DNA from: Apilactobacillus micheneri
GTDB lineage: Bacteria > Bacillota > Bacilli > Lactobacillales > Lactobacillaceae
NCBI RefSeq assembly: GCF_002993975.1
Contig: NZ_POSO01000004.1
Span: 124,001-188,000 of the forward strand
Direction of reading: 5' to 3'
DNA length: 64,000 nt
The notes under the pieces are model-generated. The model was not told where the DNA came from and made no database searches. It was given only the letters and a program-made list of their open reading frames with translations. Positions 52,466 to 61,440 of this stretch are shown in pieces; within the stretch, counting starts at the first letter, position 1, and the number at the start of each line of letters is the position of its first letter. The position numbers and the translations under genes were made by a program.

Positions 52466-53215
52466 TCAGTCATTTTGCCAAATGATATCGGCAACTGTAC
52501 AATGCTTATCCCCACTCATAATTTCATGTTTAGTTAAAATATTACCACTTTCTAACTTTTCCATATTGTAATGACTTTCAATATCAGTACCATATTTAAC
52601 TTCATTTTCATATCTTAAGTCAAAATGAACGGGTGAATGGGTAGTTAAAAACTCTGAAGGTAATACATTAATCATCCAGTCCATATAATGAGCATTATTG
52701 ACATGCTTATTTGAATCAATATCAGTATATCTGACACTAAATCGACGATGATTAGAATTATCTAAGTCCACTTTAAGTGGTTTCATTAATTTTGGCACTT
52801 TGTTCACTTTTTCAGCACCAAATGGAGTAACTATCTCACTAGGAATTGAGGCAATTCTTCTAGCTTCATAATTCATAACTGCCCATAGTCCTGTCATGTG
52901 AACCAAAAGATCACCATTTTCATCTTTAATTTTGAATTCACGATAGGCAAAATATTTATTATATGATTTGGATTTAGTAGTTACAGTGATTTCTTCATCC
53001 ACAGTTGGCATCCGATTAATATCAACATTATATTGAATAACAATCCAAGTAACACCGAATTTTCTAACAAAATCAGCACCAACTCCAAGATAATCACTGT
53101 GGTCTTCAGAAGCTAATATAATAACGTCTAACATCATTGCTAAAGTCATTCTTTTAGTAAAATCAGCTTCATAATAAGTAACTCGATGTTTTTCACTATA
53201 TTCTGTAGGCTCCAT
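52466..53215 (-). CDS. Acyl-ACP thioesterase
   Basis: Hydrolyses acyl-ACP to free fatty acids. The 249 residues form two hot-dog repeats: N-terminal YEADFTKRMTLAMMLDVIILASEDHSDYLG with TWIVIQYNVDINRMP, and C-terminal VRYTDIDSNKHVNNAHYMDWMINVLP near 165-190, which holds the conserved Asn-His region of the FatA/bacterial TE family. Preceded by rsmI by nine bases, so it ends the yabA-rsmI group. Substrate chain length cannot be read. Confidence 0.9.
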   Translation of the reverse strand: MEPTEYSEKHRVTYYEADFTKRMTLAMMLDVIILASEDHSDYLGVGADFVRKFGVTWIVIQYNVDINRMPTVDEEITVTTKSKSYNKYFAYREFKIKDENGDLLVHMTGLWAVMNYEARRIASIPSEIVTPFGAEKVNKVPKLMKPLKVDLDNSNHRRFSVRYTDIDSNKHVNNAHYMDWMINVLPSEFLTTHSPVHFDLRYENEVKYGTDIESHYNMEKLESGNILTKHEIMSGDKHCTVADIIWQND

Positions 53216-53224
53216 AGTTAAACC

Positions 53225-54103
53225 TCAATTCTTAATTTCATGATATATATTATAAACTTCTTGCTTTCTAACTTCGTGGATTTTAGCAACTTTTTTAATT
53301 GCAGCATTAGGTTTCATATCATGATTAATAAAATGGTCAACTTGTTCCGAAATAGATAATACTGATAAAGCATCTTCCTCAACGTTATCAGGATTATTAT
53401 TACCATCAATAATAATAACAAATTCACCGCGTATTTGATTATTACTTGCCCAATTAATTAATTCTTCAATACTTCCACGAGTAAATTCTTCAAATTTTTT
53501 AGTTAATTCACGGCAAAGAACTACTTTTCTATCAACACCCATAACCTTTTTAATATTTTTTAGCGTTTTAAGTAAACGATGGGGTGCTTCATAAATTATT
53601 AACGACTCTTTATGATTATTTAAATTTTCTAATTCACTAATTTGATCACTATTTTTTCGTTTTAAAAATCCATAAAAATAAAATGGTTGTGGGTTTAATC
53701 CAGAAGCTATTAATGCAGTAATTCCAGCATTAGCACCAGGCAATGGTACAACACTAATATCATTTTCCACACAAGCAGAAACTAATTCATGTCCTGGATC
53801 ACTAATTGATGGCATTCCAGCATCGCTAACTTGAGCAATTGAAATACCAGAATTTAGTTCTTCAATTAATTCAGGAATACGACGTTCTTTGTTATCTTCT
53901 CTAAAGCTAATTTTTTTGCTTTCAATTTCAAAATGATTTAATAACTGTTGTGTATGACTAGGATTTTCAGCTGCAATAATATCAACTGATTTCAATATCT
54001 TAATCGCCCTAAATGTCATATCATCCAAGTTTCCAATTGGTGTCGGAACTAAATAAAGTTTACCTTTATCATTGTTTCCAGTAAAACTATGTTGAATATT
54101 CAA
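53225..54103 (-). CDS. rsmI: 16S rRNA (cytidine(1402)-2'-O)-methyltransferase
   Basis: Methylates C1402 in the ribosomal decoding centre. The 292 residues are a tetrapyrrole-methylase-fold enzyme: LYLVPTPIGNLDDMTFRAIKIL at the N-terminus, ISDPGHELVSACVE, and VPLPGANAGITALIASGL. A basic C-terminal region follows. Located just after yabA, as in Bacillus and other Firmicutes. Confidence 0.96.
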   Translation of the reverse strand: MNIQHSFTGNNDKGKLYLVPTPIGNLDDMTFRAIKILKSVDIIAAENPSHTQQLLNHFEIESKKISFREDNKERRIPELIEELNSGISIAQVSDAGMPSISDPGHELVSACVENDISVVPLPGANAGITALIASGLNPQPFYFYGFLKRKNSDQISELENLNNHKESLIIYEAPHRLLKTLKNIKKVMGVDRKVVLCRELTKKFEEFTRGSIEELINWASNNQIRGEFVIIIDGNNNPDNVEEDALSVLSISEQVDHFINHDMKPNAAIKKVAKIHEVRKQEVYNIYHEIKN

Positions 54104-54120
54104 TTTAATCCTCCATAAAA

Positions 54121-54456
54121 CTATCTATTTAAAATTTCGTTGCAGAAGATACAGCTTTCATTATCTTCACGATGAGTCCCATAAAATTGATTACATACAT
54201 GAAAGCCTTCATTGTAAAGTTTTTCTAAATTTTTACGTGATTTAGACAAGCGGGGTTCTTTAATACTTTCAACGTTTTTATCATCAATTTTTTGTTCTTC
54301 TATAAATTCATGGAGATGTTGATTTTCAATTTTTAATTCCGCGTTTTCTTCTAACACTTCAGCTAAACCCTCTCTTAATTCAGAAAATTTAGTTAGCATT
54401 AATTGAGTTTGTGCTTCCATATTTTTGAATCCATCATATAATTCACGTTTATCCAA
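54121..54456 (-). CDS. yabA: Replication initiation control protein YabA
   Basis: Restrains DnaA by bridging it to the DNA clamp. The 111 residues have an N-terminal coiled coil (about 5-65; LREGLAEVLEENAELKIENQ) and a C-terminal zinc finger with HVCNQFYGTH ... CIFC (about 86-107). Sits between holB and rsmI, the standard place. Confidence 0.96.
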   Translation of the reverse strand: MDKRELYDGFKNMEAQTQLMLTKFSELREGLAEVLEENAELKIENQHLHEFIEEQKIDDKNVESIKEPRLSKSRKNLEKLYNEGFHVCNQFYGTHREDNESCIFCNEILNR

Positions 54457-54484
54457 TTAAAATCCACTCCATTTTTTAAATTAA

Positions 54485-55492
54485 TTATCGGTTTAAAATG
54501 TTCATAATCTTCAGTGTTATCGATTCTAATATATTTTGAAAACTAACATTAATTGATATTTGTTTGTTACACCCTAAAATGATTTTTAAAATTTGAACTA
54601 AGGTTTTAGATGAAATTTTATTAGCAAGTAATTCTATATTTTTTTCGTTATTTGGAAAGCTAAATTGACCCAGTTTTAAATATTTATAGTTTAATACATC
54701 TTCAAAAATGGCAATCATCATATTAATAACCGGTGCTCTATGATCTTTGTCAATTACTAATGGCATGAAATTAGATTGAATGGTAACAAATGCTTCTGCA
54801 TCATTATTTACGATTAAATCAAACCAATTTCCAACTGAATTTTGCATTTTACTTAGCCAATCATCCTCTTGCCAAACTTTTACCATTTCAGTACTGTTAG
54901 TTAATTTATTAACTAAATGCAATTGGCTTTTGAGAATACCCATCTTACTTAACTTGTCTTCAAAAGAATCGGTATCCAAATGTTGTAACTCAATAACTTG
55001 AGTTCTAGAAATAATTGTAGGTAAAATCAAATTCATATTAGTAGTTAGTAGAAATGAAAAAATATTGTTACCAGGTTCTTCAATAAATTTCAAAAGACTA
55101 TTAGCAGCTCCACTAGTCATTTTTTCTGCATCTTGAATAATGAATACCTTTTTGTTTCCTTCAAGACCACTTTTAGAAAATTCATCTTTTAAATATCTAA
55201 CCTGATCAACTTTTATACTTTGACCATCAGGCTTTATAATAACAACGTCTGGATGTTGCTGTTCAGTAATACGCCGACATTCATTACATTGTCCACAAGG
55301 ATAGCCATTTTTACGATTAGGGCAAAAAATTCCCATCGTAATAAACAAAGCAAGAGCTAACTTACCAACTCCAGATTCGCCATTAAATAGATATGAATGA
55401 GATAATTCATTTCTTGTAATAACCTTAATAAAGTTTTCAGATAGACGAGGTTGTTTACTAGTTACTTCATTAATTACGTTGTTTTCATTCAT
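54485..55492 (-). CDS. holB: DNA polymerase III subunit delta'
   Basis: A clamp-loader subunit. The 335 residues start with an AAA+ domain: NGESGVGKLALALFI (P-loop form), the zinc-like CPNRKNGYPCGQCNECRRI, QDAEKMTSGAANSLLKFIEEP and LLTTNMNLILPTIISRTQVIEL. The C-terminal helical part is low-complexity and AT-biased. Follows darA. Confidence 0.95.
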   Translation of the reverse strand: MNENNVINEVTSKQPRLSENFIKVITRNELSHSYLFNGESGVGKLALALFITMGIFCPNRKNGYPCGQCNECRRITEQQHPDVVIIKPDGQSIKVDQVRYLKDEFSKSGLEGNKKVFIIQDAEKMTSGAANSLLKFIEEPGNNIFSFLLTTNMNLILPTIISRTQVIELQHLDTDSFEDKLSKMGILKSQLHLVNKLTNSTEMVKVWQEDDWLSKMQNSVGNWFDLIVNNDAEAFVTIQSNFMPLVIDKDHRAPVINMMIAIFEDVLNYKYLKLGQFSFPNNEKNIELLANKISSKTLVQILKIILGCNKQISINVSFQNILESITLKIMNILNR

Positions 55493-55505
55493 TAAATTAC
55501 CTCAA

Positions 55506-55832
55506 TTAGAAATGATAAAGATTATCCATTGGCATTTCCATAACAATAGATCCACCAACTTCAATTTTAACGGGGTAAGAAGCATCAGATACTCCACCGT
55601 CTAAATTAACTGGAGGGGTCATATATTGTTCGCGCTTTCTAGAAACTTTCTTAATCAAATCCAGAACTTCTTGTACTCTTTCATCTTTTATTCCAATCAT
55701 AAAAGTAGTATTACCAGACTTTAAAAAACCACCAGTGGTGGATAACTTAGTTTGTTGAATATTATTTTTTACGAATTGAGATTGAAGTTTATTAGCATCT
55801 TTATTTTGAATAATTACAATTAATAATTTCAT
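55506..55832 (-). CDS. darA: Cyclic-di-AMP receptor, PII-like (DarA/PstA)
   Basis: A small trimeric PII-like protein that binds c-di-AMP; its downstream target is unknown. The 108 residues match the YaaQ family: MKLLIVIIQNKDANKL, TKLSTTGGFLKSGNTTFMIGI (binding loop) and the C-terminal VGGSIVMEMPMDNLYHF. Located between tmk and holB as in Bacillus yaaQ. Together with CdaA and CdaR near 4-6 kb it gives this strain c-di-AMP synthesis and sensing. Confidence 0.95.
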   Translation of the reverse strand: MKLLIVIIQNKDANKLQSQFVKNNIQQTKLSTTGGFLKSGNTTFMIGIKDERVQEVLDLIKKVSRKREQYMTPPVNLDGGVSDASYPVKIEVGGSIVMEMPMDNLYHF

Positions 55833-55857
55833 TATAGTTCACTCCTTAAAATTGTTG

Positions 55858-56499
55858 TTACATAAATTCATTAACATGTTTTTTCATAATACTTAAAACA
55901 TCACTATAAACATCTGCTATTGGCTTAGTAGCATCAACAACTTTTACCCGACCAGGATTATCATGAACAATGTCTTGATAAGCTTTATGAACACGCTTAT
56001 GAAAATCGACTGTCTCAACATCCAATCGATCAATATCATTAGCATTGCGATTCTTAGCAATTCTTTTTAATCCAACTTCAACTGGAATATCAAAATAAAT
56101 TGTTAAGTCCGGTAAGAATCCTTCAGTAGCAAATTGATTCATATCATAAACTAGTTGTTCACCAATTTTACGACCACCGCCTTGATAAGCAATCGAACTA
56201 TCTAAAAAGCGATCACATATTACTAACTTATTTTCGCTCAAAGCAGGTTTGACTGTTTGGACAATATTTTGTCTTCTAGAGGCTGCATATAATAATGCTT
56301 CAGTTCTAGAGTCCATTTTAGTATTTTCACGATCTAAAATCACATTTCTAATACTTTCAGCAATGTGATTACCACCAGGTTCACGACTGGTAACTAATTT
56401 AGATCCCAATTTAAGTTGTAAATTATCTAATAATTTATTTAGTACAGTCGTTTTACCTGCACCATCAGGACCCTCAAAAGTAACAAATTTACCTGCCAT
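55858..56499 (-). CDS. tmk: Thymidylate kinase
   Basis: Phosphorylates dTMP to dTDP. The 213 residues have P-loop FEGPDGAGKTTVL (8-20), TSREPGGNHIAESIRN, the DR-x motif CDRFLDSSIAYQGGGRKIG, and the lid near RNANDIDRLD. Promoter just upstream. Confidence 0.98.
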   Translation of the reverse strand: MAGKFVTFEGPDGAGKTTVLNKLLDNLQLKLGSKLVTSREPGGNHIAESIRNVILDRENTKMDSRTEALLYAASRRQNIVQTVKPALSENKLVICDRFLDSSIAYQGGGRKIGEQLVYDMNQFATEGFLPDLTIYFDIPVEVGLKRIAKNRNANDIDRLDVETVDFHKRVHKAYQDIVHDNPGRVKVVDATKPIADVYSDVLSIMKKHVNEFM

Positions 56500-56532
56500 A
56501 TTAATTCACTCACTTTTTTTATTTATGTAACA

Positions 56533-56561
56533 ATTGTACTTTAATTTTTACTTTTCAACAA
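56533..56561 (-). promoter_or_regulatory. tmk promoter
   Basis: The minus strand shows TTGTTG (56561-56556), a 17-base spacer and TACAAT (56538-56533), about 35 bases before the tmk ATG. Confidence 0.6.
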
Positions 56562-56563
56562 AT

Positions 56564-56606
56564 GAAAAAAAGTGTCAAAATCTGAAAAAGACTTTAACAC
56601 TTTTTT
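56564..56606 (-). terminator. Terminator after yaaL
   Basis: AAAAAAGTGTTAAA pairs with TTTGACACTTTTTTT around a loop on the minus strand; ends the dnaX-ebfC-recR-yaaL unit. Confidence 0.8.
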
Positions 56607-56608
56607 AT

Positions 56609-56866
56609 TTAATAATCTATTACTGAAGATTGAATTCTATTGTTATGAACATTACGTTCTCTTGCTTCTCGGTATAAAAATAAATACTTGGCTTTAGATA
56701 ATTGAGTTTGAGCGATAATTTCTTCATCAATTTCTGAAACTGCTCTTTCAGTTTCTTGAGCCTTATCCCATTGATCTTTTGCTCGATCAATAGAATCTAA
56801 TAGAAATTCATCATATTGTGCACCCACATTTTTAAAATTTTTTCTAAAACCTAACATTTTTAACAC
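56609..56866 (-). CDS. YaaL-like DUF2508 protein
   Basis: The 85-residue, mostly helical, highly charged protein has the DUF2508 pattern (DEFLLDSIDRAKDQWDKAQ ... AKYLFLYREARERN). It sits two bases after recR, where Bacillus has yaaL. Function unknown. Confidence 0.85.
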   Translation of the reverse strand: MLKMLGFRKNFKNVGAQYDEFLLDSIDRAKDQWDKAQETERAVSEIDEEIIAQTQLSKAKYLFLYREARERNVHNNRIQSSVIDY

Positions 56867-56868
56867 CT

Positions 56869-57468
56869 CTATATTTCAGTTCTACCAGAAACCGCTCTAG
56901 ACAAAGTCATTTCATCAGCATACTCAATATCACTGCCAACCGATAGTCCATGTGCTAATCTAGTAACTTTAATTCCAGCTGGCTTGATTAACCTGGAAAG
57001 ATACATAGCTGTAGCTTCACCCTCAGGCGTAGCATTAGTTGCAATGATTACTTCTTTAATATTGGAATTAGTCTGTAATCGTTTAATTAAAGATTTAATG
57101 TTCAAATCTTCTGGCCCAGTACCTTCAATTGGAGAAAGAACTCCACCAAGTACATGGTATAAGCCATGATAGCTTTTCATTTTTTCCATAACCATAATAT
57201 CTTTAGGCTGTTCTACAACCAATACAATATTTTGGTCACGACTTTTATCCTTACAAATAACACATGGATCTTCTTCAGTTAGATTTCCACATATAGAACA
57301 ATATCTTAATTTATCTTTAGTTTCTTTCAAAGCAGATGAAAACTTGGAAACATCATCAGCATTCATATCTACTACAAAATAAGCTAATCTAATCGCTGTT
57401 TTATGCCCAATTCCAGGTAAGCGCATAAAACTATCGATTAGCTTAGCAACTGGTTCAGGATATTGCAT
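56869..57468 (-). CDS. recR: Recombination protein RecR
   Basis: Works with RecO/RecF to load RecA at gaps. The 199 residues have a helix-hairpin-helix ([18 protein letters not shown]), a four-Cys zinc finger ([16 protein letters not shown]), a TOPRIM domain ([15 protein letters not shown] ... [21 protein letters not shown]) and the C-terminal [20 protein letters not shown]. Between ebfC and yaaL. Confidence 0.98.
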   Translation of the reverse strand: MQYPEPVAKLIDSFMRLPGIGHKTAIRLAYFVVDMNADDVSKFSSALKETKDKLRYCSICGNLTEEDPCVICKDKSRDQNIVLVVEQPKDIMVMEKMKSYHGLYHVLGGVLSPIEGTGPEDLNIKSLIKRLQTNSNIKEVIIATNATPEGEATAMYLSRLIKPAGIKVTRLAHGLSVGSDIEYADEMTLSRAVSGRTEI

Positions 57469-57488
57469 AATATACCTTCTTTATAAAA

Positions 57489-57800
57489 TTACATCCCAGG
57501 AATTCCCTTAGTGTATTTACCTAATGAATCTTGAGTTTCTTTATCAATTTGTGATAGTGCATCATTAACCGCACTAATTACTAAATCAGACATCATGTCT
57601 GGATCATCTGGATCAATAGCTTCTGGCTTAATTTGCATATCTTTCATTTTACGATCACCAGAAAAAACTACCTTAACCATATCTTCAGGAGCCTTACCAG
57701 TAAATTCTTTACTATTGATTTGTTCTTGTTCAGCACCCATTTGTTTTTGCATTTGTTTAACTTGTTTCATCATCTTTCCCATGTTCATACCATTCATCAT
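57489..57800 (-). CDS. YbaB/EbfC nucleoid-associated protein
   Basis: A small DNA-binding protein of the YbaB family. The 103 residues start with a Met-rich, Gln/Lys coiled coil ([20 protein letters not shown]) and the conserved core [40 protein letters not shown]. Between dnaX and recR, as in most bacteria. Confidence 0.96.
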   Translation of the reverse strand: MMNGMNMGKMMKQVKQMQKQMGAEQEQINSKEFTGKAPEDMVKVVFSGDRKMKDMQIKPEAIDPDDPDMMSDLVISAVNDALSQIDKETQDSLGKYTKGIPGM

Positions 57801-57815
57801 AAGTCTTATATCTCC

Positions 57816-59606
57816 TTAATCATTTTTTAAATTGATAATATCATCACCAAACATATCTTTGGCTTTTTTCACAATCTCTGAATCATCTGGATTGTTCTCA
57901 ACATTATTATCATGTTTTTCTTCATTTTTTTCAATAGTAGAATGTTCTGAATCATTATTATTTTCGGATTCTTCATGATTATTTTTTCGATTAACTAAAT
58001 AATCTTTTCTAATTTCTGGCCATCTATCACTTGGCACAAATACAATTTTAGGAACATAACCTAAAATACGATCCATTCCATTTTCTAATGCATCACTAAG
58101 TTCAGTGTCTGAATTAGCTTTTTGGAATAAGAAAGGATATTCAAAAGAAACAATTACACCATTGCTACTTGCAGCAACTGGCTTAGAAACATGCATCATC
58201 GCACGTTGCGTAACATCCAATGATTGTAATAATTCATCCCAAATATTTTGCAAATTATTTAAGTTTTCACGAGTAGCATTATCCAACACTGGATAAACTT
58301 TACTTAAGTTGACTCTTGCTCCCTTATTAGAAGTTTTTGCTTTAGGTTTATTAATTGTTTCAGCACTTTGATTAGATACCGTTTGTTGCTCACTTATTGG
58401 TTGCTTACTTCTTCCACTGTTTAATTGATTGATCTGATCATTTAATGAAGAAACTTGCTCATTTAAATGTTGAATTTGTTGCTTTAATTTTGAATTATCA
58501 TCACTAGATTCATTTTTAACATCATAATTATTAGATAATTTAACAGTTAAAACATCTAAATATACATCCGGATGCATTGTATAGCGCATCTGTGATTGAA
58601 CATCATTTAACTGGTTTATCATTTTATAAACTATTTGATCATTAATTTGTTTAGATAAACTTTTAAAATCATCATCAATAATTCCTAACTCAGCGGATTC
58701 AACCATTTCAGGAGATTGTTGATACAATAGAATATCTTGACAATAATTGATTAAGTCTTCGATAAATCTGCTAGCATCTTTGCCCTCTTTTAAAATGTCT
58801 TGAACATTCATTAATGCTGATTTGACATCATGTTGAATAACACAATACAAATATTTAGTCATGACTGTTTTAGTCACACTTCCAGTAACCTGTAATGCAT
58901 TTTCATAAGTCACATGATCAGAACCAAATGATAAAACCTGGTCTAAAATACTTAAAGCATCACGCATACCACCCTCAGCTGACTTAGCGATTACCTTTAA
59001 AGCCTTATCATCATAGTCCATATTTTTTTGTTTTAAAATAAATTCCATTCTATCTAAAATATCTTTAGAAGTAATCCTTCTAAAATCAAATCTTTGAACT
59101 CTTGAAATAATGGTAGCTGGAATCTTTTGTGGTTCAGTTGTAGCTAAAATAAAGATAACATGTGCAGGTGGTTCTTCTAATGTTTTCAGTAAAGCATTGA
59201 AAGCACCTGTTGATAGCATATGAACTTCATCAATAATATAAACTTTATATTCAGCTTCTGTTGGTGCATATTTAGCCTTATCACGTACTTCTCTAATCTC
59301 TTCAACCCCATTATTTGAGGCAGCATCAATTTCGATTACATCGTTTAAAGTTCCATTAGTAATGCTTTTACAAATATCACATTCATTGCAAGGCTCACCA
59401 TTTTGTTTATTGGGACAATTAATAGCTTTAGCTAAAATTTTAGCAGCCGAAGTTTTTCCAGTTCCACGAGGTCCCGCAAATAAATAAGCATGACTTAATT
59501 GATTAGTAATGATTGCATTTTTTAAAGTAGTAGTAATAACATCCTGACCAATTACGTCATCAAAACGTTGCGGACGCCAAACACGGTATAAAGCTTGATA
59601 GCTCAT
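57816..59606 (-). CDS. dnaX: DNA polymerase III subunits gamma/tau
   Basis: The clamp-loader ATPase and polymerase-coupling subunit. The 596 residues include the AAA+ core with Walker A AGPRGTGKTSAAKIL (about 44-58), zinc-finger CPNKQNGEPCNECDIC, DEVHMLSTGAFNALLKTLEEPP and TTEPQKIPATIISRVQRF. A long linker (about 370-430) of Asn/Gln/Ser and a variable C-terminal tau region follow. No E. coli-type slippery frameshift signal was evident. First gene of dnaX-ebfC-recR-yaaL. Confidence 0.97.
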   Translation of the reverse strand: MSYQALYRVWRPQRFDDVIGQDVITTTLKNAIITNQLSHAYLFAGPRGTGKTSAAKILAKAINCPNKQNGEPCNECDICKSITNGTLNDVIEIDAASNNGVEEIREVRDKAKYAPTEAEYKVYIIDEVHMLSTGAFNALLKTLEEPPAHVIFILATTEPQKIPATIISRVQRFDFRRITSKDILDRMEFILKQKNMDYDDKALKVIAKSAEGGMRDALSILDQVLSFGSDHVTYENALQVTGSVTKTVMTKYLYCVIQHDVKSALMNVQDILKEGKDASRFIEDLINYCQDILLYQQSPEMVESAELGIIDDDFKSLSKQINDQIVYKMINQLNDVQSQMRYTMHPDVYLDVLTVKLSNNYDVKNESSDDNSKLKQQIQHLNEQVSSLNDQINQLNSGRSKQPISEQQTVSNQSAETINKPKAKTSNKGARVNLSKVYPVLDNATRENLNNLQNIWDELLQSLDVTQRAMMHVSKPVAASSNGVIVSFEYPFLFQKANSDTELSDALENGMDRILGYVPKIVFVPSDRWPEIRKDYLVNRKNNHEESENNNDSEHSTIEKNEEKHDNNVENNPDDSEIVKKAKDMFGDDIINLKND

Positions 59607-59699
59607 GAAAAACTCCCTTTCAAATGTTAAATATTAATTATATTATATATGCTATTTAACAATTATGCTATTGCATACATAAACTAAAAAATTATTTGG

Positions 59700-59740
59700 A
59701 GTAAAAAAAAGCTCCTAGCCATCAATTGACTAAGAGTTTA
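59700..59740 (-). terminator. Terminator downstream of the SRP RNA gene
   Basis: CTCTTAGTC and GGCTAGGAG pair around AATTGAT on the minus strand and are followed by eight T. The rest of the 59607-59700 gap is AT-rich and likely contains the dnaX promoter. Confidence 0.8.
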
Positions 59741-59747
59741 ATTACAT

Positions 59748-59843
59748 AAAAAACAAGAAGCACAAGCGTAGAATACTTAGTGCTGCTTCCTCTCGGATCT
59801 GACACGGTTCGTAAACACAACTTTGCTTCAAGGTCTTTCGACA
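59748..59843 (-). ncRNA. ffs: Signal recognition particle RNA (small bacterial type)
   Basis: The minus strand carries the SRP helix 8 core GTGTCAGATCCGAGAGGAAGC, close to the universal GTCAGGTCCGGAAGGAAGCAG, within flanking arms CTTGAAGCA and TGTGCTTCTTG that pair. The length is about 95 bases, a compact 4.5S-like RNA without the Alu domain of Bacillus scRNA. It lies between tadA and dnaX, the common Lactobacillus position. Ends are estimated from the promoter and the U-run. Confidence 0.88.
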
Positions 59844-59849
59844 TAAATA

Positions 59850-59878
59850 ATACTAACTGATTTATTATTATTTATCAA
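59850..59878 (-). promoter_or_regulatory. SRP RNA promoter
   Basis: The minus strand has TTGATA (59878-59873), a 17-base spacer and TAGTAT (59855-59850). The -35 overlaps the end of tadA. Confidence 0.65.
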
Positions 59879-60356
59879 GACTATTGTTTAATTTTTTTAA
59901 TAACTTTTTACGCTTTCTAGCTTTCTTAAAAAAAGTTTTCATTGCATAACTAGCTTGATCAGCTAAAATACCTTTTTCTACATTCACATGATGATTAAAT
60001 CTTTGATCATCAAATATATGATAAAGGCTTTCAGATACTCCAGCTTTATAATCAGGTGCTCCATAGTATAAATTTTTAATTCTAGAATTTATTATCGCTC
60101 CTGCGCACATTAAACATGGTTCAATTGTTACATATAAATCACAATTTTCTAATCGCCAACTTTTTAAATAACGACAGGCATCATCAATTGCAATAATTTC
60201 AGCATGATCAAGAGCATTATTGCTATGTTCCCTTAAATTATGACCACGACCAATAATATTATTATCTTTAACGACAACTGCACCTATGGGAACTTCATTA
60301 ATCAAGCTAGCTTTTTTAGCTTCATATAAAGCTTCTTTCATAAAATATTCATTCAT
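59868..60356 (-). CDS. tadA: tRNA-specific adenosine deaminase
   Basis: Converts A34 to inosine in tRNA-Arg(ACG). The 162 residues have the zinc deaminase motif: HAE at 51-53 (catalytic Glu) and PCLMC with Cys81/Cys84. Six bases from the RsmC-like gene; probably co-transcribed. The last codons overlap the SRP RNA promoter. Confidence 0.96.
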   Translation of the reverse strand: MNEYFMKEALYEAKKASLINEVPIGAVVVKDNNIIGRGHNLREHSNNALDHAEIIAIDDACRYLKSWRLENCDLYVTIEPCLMCAGAIINSRIKNLYYGAPDYKAGVSESLYHIFDDQRFNHHVNVEKGILADQASYAMKTFFKKARKRKKLLKKLNNSLDK

Positions 60357-60362
60357 AATAAA

Positions 60363-60968
60363 TTAACCTTCAAAAGTACTTTCTAAAATGTAATATCCCT
60401 TGTCTTTACGAATGATTTTACAATTTCCAAACAATGAATTCATTAATTTTTTAGCCGATGGTGCCCCTTGTTTTTTTTGCAAAACCACTGTTAGCGTACC
60501 ATTTTTCACTAAATGCTCTAAAGAACCTGAAATCATATCATTTACAACCTTTTTACCGGCTCTAACGGGCGGATTAGTTAAAATAGCAGCAAATCTATCT
60601 TTAACATCCTCATAAATATCTGAATTATGAATTTTAACATTTTTAACTGAATTTTGTTCGGCATTTTTTTGAGCTAAAGATAAAGCTAAATTATTCACAT
60701 CTACCATTTCAAAAATACGATTTGGATAGTTTTTAGCTAACGCAATCCCCATTGGTCCATATCCGCAACCTAAATCTAGAATATTACCAGCTGGTATTTT
60801 ATCCATATTTATATTTTTAACTAAGGTTGATGATCCATAATCAACTGTTCTTTTTGAAAAAACACCATTATCAGTAGTAAATTTCAAATCATTTCCCAAC
60901 AATTCATATTTCCATGTGTGGAGTTCATGGACAACATCTGGGTTAGGTGTATAATAGTACTCGTTCAT
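60363..60968 (-). CDS. Class I SAM methyltransferase, RsmC/YbxB-like
   Basis: The 201 residues contain a SAM-binding motif ILDLGCGYGPMGIALAKNYP (about 61-80) and the catalytic NPPVRAGKKVVNDM (about 127-140; NPPxRxG is the RsmC N2-guanine methylase mark). Start at ATG 60968 (MNEYYYTPNPDV), the family start; the longer ORF to 61019 adds a hydrophobic leader without support. Likely methylates 16S rRNA G1207 or a related target, inferred from family. Confidence 0.9.
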   Translation of the reverse strand: MNEYYYTPNPDVVHELHTWKYELLGNDLKFTTDNGVFSKRTVDYGSSTLVKNINMDKIPAGNILDLGCGYGPMGIALAKNYPNRIFEMVDVNNLALSLAQKNAEQNSVKNVKIHNSDIYEDVKDRFAAILTNPPVRAGKKVVNDMISGSLEHLVKNGTLTVVLQKKQGAPSAKKLMNSLFGNCKIIRKDKGYYILESTFEG

Positions 60969-61023
60969 TTTTATATCACTCACTTCTAAAAAAATATTTA
61001 TAAAATTTTTTAAAATCAATAAA

Positions 61024-61037
61024 GCACTATACTTGGT
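61024..61037. promoter_or_regulatory. NrdR box 1 upstream of nrdH
   Basis: GCACTATACTTGGT matches the NrdR consensus ACACWATATVTWGT at most positions; weaker than box 2. Confidence 0.5.
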
Positions 61038-61057
61038 ATGTTTAGAAATTTTTCAAT

Positions 61058-61071
61058 ACTAAATATGGTGT
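61058..61071. promoter_or_regulatory. NrdR box 2 upstream of nrdH
   Basis: On the minus strand it reads ACACCATATTTAGT, close to the NrdR consensus. Centre-to-centre distance to box 1 is 34 bases, near three helical turns, just upstream of the -35. Confidence 0.65.
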
Positions 61072-61079
61072 TTTTATGT

Positions 61080-61107
61080 TTGATTTTTTAATTTTCTGGT
61101 GTAGAAT
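61080..61107 (+). promoter_or_regulatory. nrdHEF promoter
   Basis: TTGATT (61080-61085), a 16-base spacer and TAGAAT (61102-61107), giving a leader of about 60 bases to nrdH. Confidence 0.6.
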
Positions 61108-61176
61108 TTATATATAAATTAATCCGATGGACGGAAATAAAAAAATAAATTAACAACTAGAAAGGATCATTATATC

Positions 61177-61404
61177 ATGGAAAAAGTTACCGTATATTCA
61201 AAAAATAACTGTATGCAATGCAAAATGACTAAACGTTTCTTAGGAGAACATAATATTGAATTTGTTGAAAAAAATATCAATGAACAACCAGAATATGTTG
61301 ACTACCTAAAAGAAAAAGGTTTTATGTCATTACCTGTAGTTGAAGCTGAAGGTATGAATGCTATTTCAGGCTTTAGACCAGATCAATTAAGTCAATTAGC
61401 ATAG
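61177..61404 (+). CDS. nrdH: Glutaredoxin-like NrdH-redoxin
   Basis: The electron donor of class Ib ribonucleotide reductase, itself reduced by thioredoxin reductase (TrxB at 31 kb). The 75 residues have the redox motif CMQC at 12-15, then MTKRFLGEHNI and the C-terminal SGFRPDQLSQL typical of NrdH. ATG follows AAAGGA. Confidence 0.97.
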   Translation: MEKVTVYSKNNCMQCKMTKRFLGEHNIEFVEKNINEQPEYVDYLKEKGFMSLPVVEAEGMNAISGFRPDQLSQLA

Positions 61405-61440
61405 TTGTTAATAAATACATTATATTATAAAATTTAATTT

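Noticed and set aside
57816-59606. E. coli-type programmed frameshift in dnaX
   Set aside because: No A-AAA-AAG slippery site followed by a hairpin was found at the gamma boundary.
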